Shown here: positions 23,836 through 33,038 of the stretch, piece by piece
How positions within the stretch are numbered: position 1 is the stretch's first letter
Layout of the letters: every line of letters starts with the position of its first letter
NCBI GenBank assembly: GCA_009767595.1
Contig: VSDK01018757.1
Span: 71,127-135,126 of the forward strand
Reading direction: 5' to 3'
Source: Symbiodinium kawagutii
Lineage: Eukaryota > Sar > Dinophyceae > Suessiales > Symbiodiniaceae
DNA: 64,000 nt
The notes under the pieces: generated by a model
Told to the model about the DNA's origin: nothing
The model's database searches: none
Seen by the model: the letters and a program-made list of their open reading frames with translations, nothing else
Position numbers and translations under genes: made by a program

Positions 23836-24067
23836 TTAAATATCATATTCAACAAGCAATTGAATAGGCAACCCCTCTAAATTGATTTCAAATTATTTTC
23901 AAGGTTACGCTTAAGATGCTTCAATTAATAAAATCCATACCTAACATGAACTGATTGAAAGCAGACCCAACTATGCCTAGTAATGTGTTATCATATGCAA
24001 TTTTTCTATGCCCATAGCTGCAGATGCTGCTTCATTTTTCTTCCATGTCCTGATGTTGCGATGCTTT

Positions 24068-24862
24068 CTAGCGGGCAGATGCTGGACGCTTGCGGCTTGC
24101 AGCCGTAGTCCGACGAATTGTTTGATCTGGCAATTCCTTCAGATGCGTGTTCCAGAAATGAATGCTTTCATACACCCAGAATCTATGACTAGCAGGCCTA
24201 ACACTATTCAAGATGAAATTTTTACGTCGGATCCACGAATTGAAGACTTCACTCATGTTTGCGCGGATGTTCTTGAACCTCCTTGCTTCTGCTCGAGTAA
24301 AGTTTCGTTTTTTGCACCGATGGTTGCATCTGTGGAATTCGTCCACGATGTAGTGTTTGATCATGCTGAAGCGCTTCTTGATGCTGGCATGGCGATTGAC
24401 CTGAGCTTGAAAATGGCAAGCATCATCATGGATAATCGCATTAGCACAGACTTTTCGCAACTTCATAGCTGCTTGCACTACTTCTACCTTGTCGGGCAAG
24501 CACTCATTGATGACATGCTCCTTCGCTGCCAGCACCCGACGGCTTTCTGGATCGATGACGAATTGCCATCCTGCGGTGCGATTTTTCATTGTAATTCTTT
24601 GCTTGCTCTTGTCTGCGCATGTGCAAGTGCGTTCATCATGGGTATACTTCTTCTTTGGTCGCCCTCTGCAGCGAACTGTTCTAGGCAGCTCACCCCATTC
24701 AGACTTCAAGACTCTGTGCACACCGAAGTGACCATCAAAACTGAGGACCTTGATGGTTTCCAGAGGTTGGACGGTCATGGGCGCAGATGTGAAAGGCATA
24801 AAACTGGGAGGGTCATCCACGGGAAAGGGTAGGAGTTCTTTGGGCCAATGCAAAGCCTTCAA
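24068..24862 (-). CDS. KDZ-like DDE transposase, catalytic part
   Basis: 264 codons. A plausible DDE triad is present: Asp43 in SFDGHFGVHR, Asp147 in IHDDACH, and Glu205 in NIRANMSEVFNSW. Between the second Asp and the Glu is DEFHRCNHRCKK with the His/Cys spacing seen in KDZ-superfamily transposases (D-x-FH, NHxC). A Cys cluster at residues 80-82 follows a basic stretch (RGRPKKK). The C-terminus is Arg/Lys-rich (ASRKRPASAR). The function would be cutting and joining of transposon ends in the nucleus. The N-terminal half is in another frame (25331-24813), with the switch near 24855, so this copy is frameshifted or spliced. Family assignment is by motif recognition only. Confidence 0.65.
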   Translation of the reverse strand: MKALHWPKELLPFPVDDPPSFMPFTSAPMTVQPLETIKVLSFDGHFGVHRVLKSEWGELPRTVRCRGRPKKKYTHDERTCTCADKSKQRITMKNRTAGWQFVIDPESRRVLAAKEHVINECLPDKVEVVQAAMKLRKVCANAIIHDDACHFQAQVNRHASIKKRFSMIKHYIVDEFHRCNHRCKKRNFTRAEARRFKNIRANMSEVFNSWIRRKNFILNSVRPASHRFWVYESIHFWNTHLKELPDQTIRRTTAASRKRPASAR

Positions 24863-25331
24863 GGGCTGTCAGCAGATGTGTTCTGAAACGCCTTGGGCAC
24901 GGAAGGGCTCCATCATGGCTATCCAACATTGACCTCACACTGGTTTCTTGTCCTGGTGCTAGGTTGCCCCTCAGCAACCGGAAGTAACACATCTGGAGGT
25001 ACTTCATGGTGAATCCAAAGCCATTGGTGACCATGTAGACCTTCATTTTTTGCATGTCATGAAATGACAAGGTGTTGATCTTCACCCCGTCAATGCGTGC
25101 GAAGTTGGCACGGTAGGTGTGGGCGCAGAAGTTCTGCTTGCATTCCTTCCTGTAGGTGATTGCAGCCTCAATGGTTTCACTGCCAACAATGGTGCGTTGG
25201 ACTGGGGTCTCAAAGAACTTTGTGTAAAGTTTGCCACTGCGCATGCCACATTGGTTTCCTGGATAGATGTAAGTTTCTAGGTCTTTCGATGGCACAGATG
25301 GAGCAGCTGCAGGCTTCTTGTGCACCGGCAT
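24813..25331 (-). CDS. N-terminal part of the KDZ-like transposase
   Basis: 172 codons starting MPVHKKPAAAPSVPSKD, a basic, Pro/Ala-rich start. It contains CGMRSGKLYTKFF, then ETIEAAITYRKECKQNFC and a C-terminal ESRRV-less region that stops being sensible after HLLTAL. At that point the next frame continues with KALHWPKELLPF, so 25331-24855 and 24855-24068 together form one transposase of about 420 residues. A TAA lies two codons upstream of the Met at 25331 in the same frame, which supports this Met as the start. Confidence 0.55.
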   Translation of the reverse strand: MPVHKKPAAAPSVPSKDLETYIYPGNQCGMRSGKLYTKFFETPVQRTIVGSETIEAAITYRKECKQNFCAHTYRANFARIDGVKINTLSFHDMQKMKVYMVTNGFGFTMKYLQMCYFRLLRGNLAPGQETSVRSMLDSHDGALPCPRRFRTHLLTALEGFALAQRTPTLSRG

Positions 25332-25884
25332 GGCTTATACTACTGGGTAGTATTCTACAAAGCGGCGCTGCTTGTAGCAAAATTTCTTTGCGATGAAGCA
25401 ATGGATTGATTTGGAGGTGAACATTTCATGGCAAATGCAAGCACCAACTGGCATATGCAGCATTAGCAGATCAGACACATTGACAGTCAGATGCTCGGGC
25501 ATTTTTCTTTCTGGGTTGCTATCTGGCGCCAAGGATTTGTATTGACACTCATGCTGTGGGAAAACCACACTGCACAGTATCAGCTATGTTCTTGACAAAA
25601 TTGCTGTGTATTGCGTGACGCGTCTCCACCCATTGCTTTATTGACAAAATGCATTAAACCATGTTATTATTTTATACTGAACTCAAAGTATTACAATCTT
25701 GTTTCTGAGAACATTATGGTGGGAACATTGATTCTTGATGGAAACAAATTATATCTATAGACAATGGACATTTACACAGATATTTGATAATCATTTTTAC
25801 TGGAATAATCTTCCAGGCATGCTGATGGAAACGCATGTGCACAAACTCACAGACTCAGATCGCAGGCTCACAGGTTCAGACTCC

Positions 25885-27297
25885 TCACATGTTGATGCTG
25901 GAACCATGCTGGAAGACATCTGGAAATTCTCCTTCAGATGGAGGACCAGTTTCTGCTTCTTCTTCAGGAAACGCTCCTTCAGATGGAGGACCAGTTTCTT
26001 CTTCAGGAAATGCTCCTTCAGATGGAGGGCAAATTTCTTCTTCAAGTACGTCAGGACCAATTGCAGGACAAGAAGCAGATGAAGGGACAGCCATATTGGG
26101 AACAACGTCTGGAACAACTGAGTCAGCCTTTTCTGGTGTAGATGTGGGAGTCTCCAGGTCGATGACAGTTTCGGAAGCACGAAGTTGCAAACTCCATGTT
26201 TTTGCTCTCTTGAAGACATTGCTTTTCTCATGTTCGGCAAGTTCTCTTTTCACTTTGACATGTTCCACACGTTCCTTTTCTGCAGCTTGCATGCGTTCAA
26301 TGATGGAGGATTCATCCTTCGGGGCTTCATTGAACAAAGCTTTGCGAATGTTTTGGCGATGTTGCTCCTCTGCTTTCTCTTCCTCGGTCTGCTTGCGTGC
26401 TTTCTGCACTTTCTCCATGATGGCTTTGATCCAAGTTTGTTCTTTCAGAAGTTCCTCCTCAAATTCCTCCGGGAAATCTTTGGCCCCATTGCGGAACATT
26501 CCGTAGAGTTTCTTCCCTTCTTCTGTCAAATATTCACAGACGGGCATGGAAATGCGAGAGACGGGGTTGGTGTTGATGCCAGCAGGACGATAGTACAAGT
26601 GCTCCTTGGAGTTGACCATGAAGGCTGCGCGCTTGAAAATGGCATCCATGTGTGCATGAGTTGCTTGTTCTGTGAAAGCTGGCCTGATCATTTTCCAGAA
26701 AGTTTCGAAGGAAACCTCTTGAATAAAACTGGGGGGGAGCGGCGCGCCATCATCATAAGTGTTATCAGCTACTGCCCGTGGTTCATTCTGAGCCCACTTT
26801 GTGGCACCCCAGCGTGCCCAGGCCATGGATTCATACAAGCCAACGTCAAGGAAGGCTTTGACCATTTTCATGCTGAGGAGAGACAAAGATGTGTCATCCA
26901 GGAAATCCCCCATCAAGATGGAACCTGGCTCACCTCTGAGGAAGTCGATCTCAGGGGTGCATCTGATGCATGGCTCCCCTTCAGCTTGGAAGCGCTCTTT
27001 GTTGTAGCGAACTTGTGCCATCAAGATACTTCTCCCCAATGGACTTTTTCCAATGCCAGCCTCTCCAAGGAGCAAGATGGCTGACTGATCAAAGTCCCAG
27101 ATGTTTTCCAAGATCTTGAGGAGCCATGGGTGGTAGTATTTGACAGTCAAGGGGATAGGCCAATGGAATTCTTTCCGGGCCAGAGCTCCATCGGATGCCA
27201 AGTTGCGAAGAGCCTTTTCAACCAAGCTAGTTGGCCAGCCATGGATGGGAGAATCTGCCTTTCTGATGGCTTTAGTTTGCCAGCGAAGCTGCGCCAT
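25885..27297 (-). CDS. P-loop ATPase, superfamily 3 helicase-like
   Basis: 470 codons. Walker A is GEAGIGKS at residues 78-85, and a probable Walker B is ILMGDFLDD at 127-135. A later ATKWAQNEPRAVADNTYD block at about 164-181 could hold the third ATPase motif with its Asn. Residues 295-380 are Glu/Lys/Arg-rich with coiled-coil character. The C-terminus has three acidic repeats of GPPSEGAFPEEE type (about 415-460), which indicate recent internal duplication. SF3 or a related AAA+ class is the best fit, but the match is weak outside the Walker boxes. It is followed on the same strand by the transposase, so a role as transposition regulator or helicase is inferred. Confidence 0.55.
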   Translation of the reverse strand: MAQLRWQTKAIRKADSPIHGWPTSLVEKALRNLASDGALARKEFHWPIPLTVKYYHPWLLKILENIWDFDQSAILLLGEAGIGKSPLGRSILMAQVRYNKERFQAEGEPCIRCTPEIDFLRGEPGSILMGDFLDDTSLSLLSMKMVKAFLDVGLYESMAWARWGATKWAQNEPRAVADNTYDDGAPLPPSFIQEVSFETFWKMIRPAFTEQATHAHMDAIFKRAAFMVNSKEHLYYRPAGINTNPVSRISMPVCEYLTEEGKKLYGMFRNGAKDFPEEFEEELLKEQTWIKAIMEKVQKARKQTEEEKAEEQHRQNIRKALFNEAPKDESSIIERMQAAEKERVEHVKVKRELAEHEKSNVFKRAKTWSLQLRASETVIDLETPTSTPEKADSVVPDVVPNMAVPSSASCPAIGPDVLEEEICPPSEGAFPEEETGPPSEGAFPEEEAETGPPSEGEFPDVFQHGSSINM

Positions 27298-27321
27298 CTC
27301 AGAAGATGAACGAGGACCACA

Positions 27322-27972
27322 TCAGAGAATGTAGTCGAAGCCTGCGTCTATCTCCTCATCCTCCTTCTCCTCGAAGACTGTATGTTTGCCCGTTTTGGGA
27401 ACTGCGGCTTGACTCGACAGCTCGGTGCATTTGAATTGACGACCGCCCATGCCCTCGAGACAATATTGCAAGATTTTTCTTCCTACTTTGGGATTTCCTG
27501 TCATGAATTTGGCTCGGTGAGGAGTGCCATAGACCAAGGACTTTACAAAGGCTGGCTTCGCTTTGTCGGGGAAACAGACATGTGTCAAGATGGAATGATG
27601 TCCTTCATCGTCTTTCAAGATGATCATTTGCGTCTGAACGTTCCCTGGCACTTGGACCTTCAAACCGAAGGGTGCCGGGAGTGGCTGTAGGTCATGTTTT
27701 GTGGATGCTTCTTTGTATGCCTTTCCAAGCTCGTTCCAGTCAATTTCAGGCTCATGCTTCGCGATGACATCATAGAAATGAACGACTGGTTTCTCTGATG
27801 AGGTCAGATCTTCGAATGGAAAGGAAAGCCAATCAAAGCTGCCCTTGGGAAGTTCTGGGGATGCAGTTGGGCTGATGGTGCGCAGGATCAAGCCATCAGT
27901 GACATTTTTCAAGTCATCGAAGGACATGTTCTCTGCTTCTAGTGCCATTGAGGAACAGCAGATGTTGCGCAC
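27322..27972 (-). CDS. unrecognised protein, in frame with the downstream ATPase
   Basis: 216 codons with no recognised domain. Charged and mixed composition, with an acidic C-terminal end (EEKEDEEIDAGFDYIL). The stop is a TGA. After it the same frame continues open for eight codons to the Met of the ATPase at 27297 and then for all 470 codons. This ORF and the ATPase may therefore be one protein of about 695 residues interrupted by a single TGA, or two proteins encoded back to back. Confidence 0.5.
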   Translation of the reverse strand: MRNICCSSMALEAENMSFDDLKNVTDGLILRTISPTASPELPKGSFDWLSFPFEDLTSSEKPVVHFYDVIAKHEPEIDWNELGKAYKEASTKHDLQPLPAPFGLKVQVPGNVQTQMIILKDDEGHHSILTHVCFPDKAKPAFVKSLVYGTPHRAKFMTGNPKVGRKILQYCLEGMGGRQFKCTELSSQAAVPKTGKHTVFEEKEDEEIDAGFDYIL

Positions 27973-28139
27973 CGGACTACCAGACTAACTGCGCCAGATC
28001 CACTACAACAGCTCACACATAGAGATATGCATATATACATTCATGTTACTACACTCTATGTGACTTCTGAAAATTCAGTGTTTTCATTGGAAATCCCACG
28101 GGCGCAGGGCGTCCCCCTCTCTTTGGTAAATATATTCTT

Positions 28140-28800
28140 TGCATCTTGAGATTGAATTTGTCTCAGCAAACATGCTCAAGAGACGCAATTACGAACGTAC
28201 CAACCTTCAGCATTTGATTTCCATTCGACATTCATTGCAAGAAGACAAAACCCACAAGCAAAAAAAGGACAAACGTCCGGATGCACGTACTTGCGCAGAG
28301 TCACCGTTCGTAGTTTTGGTATCAAATTTGGGCTAGACTCCGACTGTTCCCTTATGTTGCCGAGTGTCGTTGTACTGTCGTTGTGGTCTGCTGACGCGGG
28401 TGTCCCAAAGTCAGTCATTGTACATGGGGGAAGCCTCCCGCAGCTTTTGTCGATGGGAGGTTGTTCTTTGGCTGGCCAAAGTCGCGCCTCCACCTCCAAG
28501 TAGGACTTCCGAGTGGACTGCCCGCTTGTTGTGCTTGAGTCGAGTTTACAACTTGTTTTCTGCTTTGTGTCAGTTTTAGGATGGTTTAGGAAGTCCGGGT
28601 GGCCGGCGGTACACCCATCTAGGACTGTTGTTTGTGGGTTGATAACTTTAGGTCTGAGGATGGGGCCACCGGAGGGCGCAGGGTCGGTAGAATGGATTAG
28701 GAACAGGGCTGGGGTTCTTCGGAACTCTGGCGACCTATCCCCAGTCTACCCACCACATACCTGCCAATGGCCTCACAAGCCATTGGTGGGTTTTTCCTTT
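28140..28800. other. possible 5' leader of the LINE
   Basis: No coding signal. The G-rich stretch at about 28570-28800, directly before the endonuclease ORF, may be the element's 5' UTR, but the 5' end of the insertion could not be located without other copies. Confidence 0.35.
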
Positions 28801-28801
28801 T

Positions 28802-30139
28802 GTGCAAGACCGTGAAGAGTCTTACGACCCAAGCTTTCAAGGTCGAGAGCAGCCACTAGTGACGGGCCTAGTGACGGGCGGACAGGCCCGGAGTCACACT
28901 CGCTCTTGGAAGCAAATGTGTGTAGGGGTAACATGGGGAATGTGGAATGTCAGAACGTTTAACTCGCAGGTTCGGGTTGGGGAAGACGGCAACTTAGTTT
29001 TAGAAGGTGCGGATCCTGAGAAACCAAGGGCTTTCTATGATACTTTGGCAGCTGCAGGGATTGAACTATGTTGTATTTCTGAAGTTAGATGGAAAGGCGA
29101 AGGCGCAATCAAAATCAATGACCACCTTGTCATTTACTCTGGTCTTCCGGAAACAGCACCCCAGGCTCAACAAGGAGTTGGTATAGTTTTGAATGAGAGG
29201 ATGCAACAGGCATGGGCCAAGGCAGGTAACTTTGTGGAAACAGCTGGCAGTCGACTGTTACGTATTAAGTTGGTCATCCACAAACGAGTGGTTAATGTCA
29301 TCTCTGTTTATGCACCTACGTATACTAATGAGGCTCTCCACAAGGATGCTTTCTATGACTCACTTAACGTTATGTTAGGACGGGTGAAGGCGTGTGAAGA
29401 AGTTTTTGTTCTAGGTGATTTTAATGCACGGGGTGACACGAATGACTGGGATGAGTGGCTGATTGTTGGACCTTATGGCTTAGACCACACCAATGATAAT
29501 GGGGAACGGCTGCTCGCACTTTGCGAGGGCTCTAAGGCTGGTTGCTTGCGTGTTATGTCCACTTTCTTTCCTCACAAGCACTATGGTACCTGGTACCGCA
29601 ACTCTAGCAGAAGATGGTTTCAAATTGATCACTTATTGGCTAGCCGTAGGTCGGCTAAGTTTGTTATGGATGTCGCTGCTAAACCGGGCGTTGGTTTTGA
29701 TACAGATCATAGGCTTGTCAAGGTCAAGCTTCGGTTTCCTCCTGTAGTTTATCAAGGTGGTAGAATTAACCTGCAGTCGAACCAGTCTCCGAAGCTTCAA
29801 AGGAAATTGGCGCCACTTGATGTGCAGGGTTTTAAAGATCCAGAACAACTGGGCACTCTCAACACTTTGATGGTGAATTCCTTGATGACGGGTACCTTGA
29901 TGATTATGCAACCTGGACTTTTGCGTTGCGTAAGGTTGGTGAAAAAGCAGTCGGATGTAAGCAATGCTCTGGCGCTCCTCAGTGGAAAGTTGATAATGCT
30001 GACAGTCTTCAACAAATTAGTGCCAAGAGGAGAGCGGCTTACCATGCACATGCCCAGGGTGGTTCAAAGAGTCTCTACCGTCAGGCCTGTGCAGAGGCTA
30101 AAGTGGAAGTCACTAAGGTCCTTAACGACTGGTGGGTAG
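28802..30139 (+). CDS. LINE endonuclease (EEP/APE-type) and linker
   Basis: Endonuclease/exonuclease/phosphatase fold with its active-site residues: Asn49 in WNVRTF, Glu94 in ISEVRW, Asp206 and Asn208 in LGDFNARGD, Asp276 in FQIDHLL, and Asp302-His303 in DTDHRLVKVKL. This nuclease nicks target DNA to prime reverse transcription. The frame stays in register to about residue 350 (QGFKDPEQLGT), after which the true coding frame is the one of the reverse transcriptase. The codons from about 29860 to 30139 in this frame are therefore probably not translated. The Met at 28802 is the first in frame; a start upstream cannot be excluded. Confidence 0.85.
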   Translation: MQDREESYDPSFQGREQPLVTGLVTGGQARSHTRSWKQMCVGVTWGMWNVRTFNSQVRVGEDGNLVLEGADPEKPRAFYDTLAAAGIELCCISEVRWKGEGAIKINDHLVIYSGLPETAPQAQQGVGIVLNERMQQAWAKAGNFVETAGSRLLRIKLVIHKRVVNVISVYAPTYTNEALHKDAFYDSLNVMLGRVKACEEVFVLGDFNARGDTNDWDEWLIVGPYGLDHTNDNGERLLALCEGSKAGCLRVMSTFFPHKHYGTWYRNSSRRWFQIDHLLASRRSAKFVMDVAAKPGVGFDTDHRLVKVKLRFPPVVYQGGRINLQSNQSPKLQRKLAPLDVQGFKDPEQLGTLNTLMVNSLMTGTLMIMQPGLLRCVRLVKKQSDVSNALALLSGKLIMLTVFNKLVPRGERLTMHMPRVVQRVSTVRPVQRLKWKSLRSLTTGG

Positions 30140-32979
30140 CTAAGGCTAAACTCATTCAAACTCAAGTGGATGCCAAAGACCCGCAACATCAGTATGCTGG
30201 TTTTCGGGAGCCGCGATCTGCGTTGGCGTCTGGTCGCAGACCTTTGCCTAAGTTGCGGGATTCCACTGGGGAACTACTTCATTCTGTCGAGGAACGTACA
30301 CGGCGGTGGAGGCAATATTTTCAAAATTTGCTGAACGTACCTTCTGCTGCTGACCCTGAATATATTTCTACTCTTAAACGGCTTCCAGCTACATCGTCGT
30401 TGGGTGACACCCCTACCTTTGTTGAATTTTGTGCTGCTGTTCATCGATTTAAGACAGGGAAGGCTTGTGGACCAGATAGCATCCCAGTTGAAATTTTACA
30501 AGCATTAGAGCCGGAAAACTTACGGGTCATGTTTGAGCACTTAGTTCGGGTATGGTGTCAGGTTGCCCCGTTGCCGCCAGAATGGTTGGATGGTTTTCTT
30601 GTACCGTTGCCCAAGAAGGGCGATCTGAGCTGTTGCTCCAATTGGAGAGGGATTACATTGTTGTCTGTACCAGGTAAGATTTTTGCCCGTATAATTGCGG
30701 CCCGCTTATATGATTATGCCGAAAATCACCATCTGTTACCGGAATGGCAATGTGGCTTCCGATCTGGGCGTAGCGCAATAGACATGGTGTTTACTTTGCG
30801 AATGATGTTGGAAACAGCCAAACATAAGCAACACCCCATGTTTGTGTTATTTGTCGATCTTGTTAAAGCATACGATTCAGTTTCTCGTTCTGGTTTATGG
30901 GGCGTGTTAAAAACCAAGGGAGTGCCGCCTGATTTGTTGGACCTTATCAAGCTCTATTACTCCGACAAACAATGTCGTATTTCTAGTGAAGGCGTGTTGT
31001 CTGAACCTTTTAATCTTAGTACCGGTCTGGGGCAGGGCTGCTGTTTAGCCCCACTGCTGTTTAATATCTTCTTTGGAGCGGTCATGGAATCCTGGATGCA
31101 ACTTGCGGGTCCTAGGACACAATGGTTCACGCGTATTGACGGTTTGTTACGTCGTCAGAATAATCTTACCAAGTGCTCTATACATCAGCCGTGGTCCTTT
31201 CAGGAACTCGGTTATGCGGACGATTTGGCAATGATTGCAGACTCACTTAATCGTTTACAAAAACTGCGCCAGGACTTGAATGCTCATTTCACTCGGTGGG
31301 GACTTACAATGTCCATGGCGAAAACGGAAGCCTTTGCTTCCCTTATTGCGCAGGACTGCCCCCTGGATCCAACTGCGCCTGAGGGTGAAACTGCACAATT
31401 CAATGGAGCGGTAAAATATTTGGGATCTCATATTGATTGGCAACTGAACTGCCATCCTGATATTTTGCATCGGTTGGATCAAGCTCGCAAAGCGTTTTGG
31501 CGCCTTGCCTCGTCTGTATGGGATGTTAAGCAGTTGTCTTTGTTTACTGAGATCCAGGTGTACAGGGCTTGTGTTTTGTCGGTTCTGTTTTATGGGGCGG
31601 AAACCTGGACTATAGATTACCCTATGAAAAGGAAACTGCGAGTTTTTCACATGATGTGTTTGCGAAAAATTTCAGGTGTCACCAGATGGGCGCAACAGCG
31701 GGATGGTCTTAACAATACCTCAGTTATGACTTGGTTGGGTGTTCCCACAGTTGATGAACTCCTTCATCAAATTCGTTTACGGTGGATGGGTCACGTAGCC
31801 AGAATGGATAACGCTCGGTTACCTAAACAGGCTCTGTTTTCCTTTCTGCCGGAATCCGTTGGAATCCATAGGCATGTTGGAAAACATTCTGGTAAACGGT
31901 TACGAGATGCTATGGTTGAAAGTCTGTCGCTTTTTTCGGTGCCGCCGGCTGGGTGGGTTCAGATGGCTATTTTGGATGAGGGAAAGGAGTGGAAGAAACG
32001 GACTCGGTCTGTGGCTTGTTGGTTTTACCCGTACAAACCTCGAGCACGCCGTCAACCTCCAGATCGTTCCGCTGAGTTCGAGGCCATCTCTAACCAGCCT
32101 CTGGCAGTTAGGCGTAAAGGGTGGAAATGGGAACTACAGTCTGCTGAAAAATTTCTGGAACCCGTAAAATTTTCTACCGAAGGGTTCTTAGCTTGGGAAG
32201 CTCAACTTAATGACGCAGGGCGGCCATGGAATCCGGTTTGTGATGCTGCTGAGTCTCTTCTAGGTCCCAGGTGGCTTGAAATGGACCCGGGCGAAGTTAC
32301 TGTTCAACTAGTTACTAATAAATCGGATTGGGAACCATGGTTTCTTAGCATGTCTGACGTTCAACTTTTAACTTTAGTTGTCGGCACCGCTCAACGGTTG
32401 ACTCTTAAACAGCAAGCTCCCCCTCATGACGTGTCTCCGTTCCCCGCCATCGCAGCGAAGCGTCGGCTTACTGCCAAAGGTGTACGGACACTTGCCTACT
32501 TCCTCCCTCCCAGTGAAGCAGCCAGTAGCCCCGCGGAAGCAGATCGCCCTGTGGTAAAATATTGGGCGGCTAAAAAGCAACAAGTGGGCGAAGGTGACTT
32601 TGTATGTCCTATTCCTGGTTGCCCTCAAAGGTACACCTCTAAAGGAGGGCTTACCCGTCACCTAATGATTCAACACAAAGAAGGTTCGTATCGGGATCGT
32701 ACTTGGAACTGTCCTCACTGTCCCCGTAGTTTTGATTTGGAAACAGGGTTAACAAAACACTTGCCTTTACATCGTCCACAAGCTGCTCCTTTTATTTGTT
32801 GTGTTTGTCAAGCCTATTTCCCTGGTAAGGACAGTGCTAGAATGCATATTAACCACGAGCACCCAGTTAGTTCATTCACCTTGCCTATCACCTGCCCGCA
32901 TTGTCCTGCAAACAGTGCGCCTGTCTTTTTTCAAGCTCATGCCTTTTCACTTCATCGCCTTCGCCGTCATGTGTATTAG
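29860..32979 (+). CDS. LINE reverse transcriptase with C-terminal C2H2 zinc fingers
   Basis: The open frame starts without Met at about 29834. Coding character begins at FDGEFLDDGYLDDYATW, about 29869. The first Met is at 29926, and the numbering here counts from it. Reverse-transcriptase motifs are intact: GPDSIPVEIL (183-191), LVPLPKKGD (225-233), motif A FVDLVKAYDS (309-318), motif B GLGQGCCLAP (367-376) and motif C YADD (430-433). A thumb and a GAETW-like box follow. The last 130 residues carry three C2H2-type fingers (CPIPGCPQRYTSKGGLTRH, CPHCPRSFDLETGLTKH and CCVCQAYFPGKDSARMH). Zinc fingers at the C-terminus probably bind target DNA or the element RNA. An indel, or less likely a programmed frameshift, separates it from the endonuclease frame. 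Confidence 0.88.
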   Translation, partial: QHFDGEFLDDGYLDDYATWTFALRKVGEKAVGCKQCSGAPQWKVDNADSLQQISAKRRAAYHAHAQGGSKSLYRQACAEAKVEVTKVLNDWWVAKAKLIQTQVDAKDPQHQYAGFREPRSALASGRRPLPKLRDSTGELLHSVEERTRRWRQYFQNLLNVPSAADPEYISTLKRLPATSSLGDTPTFVEFCAAVHRFKTGKACGPDSIPVEILQALEPENLRVMFEHLVRVWCQVAPLPPEWLDGFLVPLPKKGDLSCCSNWRGITLLSVPGKIFARIIAARLYDYAENHHLLPEWQCGFRSGRSAIDMVFTLRMMLETAKHKQHPMFVLFVDLVKAYDSVSRSGLWGVLKTKGVPPDLLDLIKLYYSDKQCRISSEGVLSEPFNLSTGLGQGCCLAPLLFNIFFGAVMESWMQLAGPRTQWFTRIDGLLRRQNNLTKCSIHQPWSFQELGYADDLAMIADSLNRLQKLRQDLNAHFTRWGLTMSMAKTEAFASLIAQDCPLDPTAPEGETAQFNGAVKYLGSHIDWQLNCHPDILHRLDQARKAFWRLASSVWDVKQLSLFTEIQVYRACVLSVLFYGAETWTIDYPMKRKLRVFHMMCLRKISGVTRWAQQRDGLNNTSVMTWLGVPTVDELLHQIRLRWMGHVARMDNARLPKQALFSFLPESVGIHRHVGKHSGKRLRDAMVESLSLFSVPPAGWVQMAILDEGKEWKKRTRSVACWFYPYKPRARRQPPDRSAEFEAISNQPLAVRRKGWKWELQSAEKFLEPVKFSTEGFLAWEAQLNDAGRPWNPVCDAAESLLGPRWLEMDPGEVTVQLVTNKSDWEPWFLSMSDVQLLTLVVGTAQRLTLKQQAPPHDVSPFPAIAAKRRLTAKGVRTLAYFLPPSEAASSPAEADRPVVKYWAAKKQQVGEGDFVCPIPGCPQRYTSKGGLTRHLMIQHKEGSYRDRTWNCPHCPRSFDLETGLTKHLPLHRPQAAPFICCVCQAYFPGKDSARMHINHEHPVSSFTLPITCPHCPANSAPVFFQAHAFSLHRLRRHVY

Positions 32980-33038
32980 CCTCAAACTAGGTCCTGAGTT
33001 TGTCCTGCTGGGTCCACGTAGCGCGCGCGTGCAATGCG

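Larger units (their letters stand above)
24068..27972 (-). mobile_element. candidate DNA transposon: ATPase plus KDZ-like transposase unit
   Basis: Four minus-strand frames lie head to tail with little space between them: 27972-27322, 27297-25885, 25331-24813 and 24862-24068. The last carries a DDE transposase core, the second a P-loop ATPase. Terminal inverted repeats were looked for by eye near 23.85-24.0 kb and 28.0-28.1 kb and not found, so the limits of the element are unknown. An ATPase next to a DDE transposase recalls IS21 or Tn7 logic, but that comparison is only functional analogy. One in-frame stop and one frameshift suggest either decay or introns. Confidence 0.5.

Noticed and set aside
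26185..27084. 299-codon plus-strand ORF
   Set aside because: Antisense to the ATPase, which has Walker motifs; no domain in this frame.
31255..31650. Minus-strand ORF inside the LINE
   Set aside because: Antisense to intact reverse transcriptase sequence.
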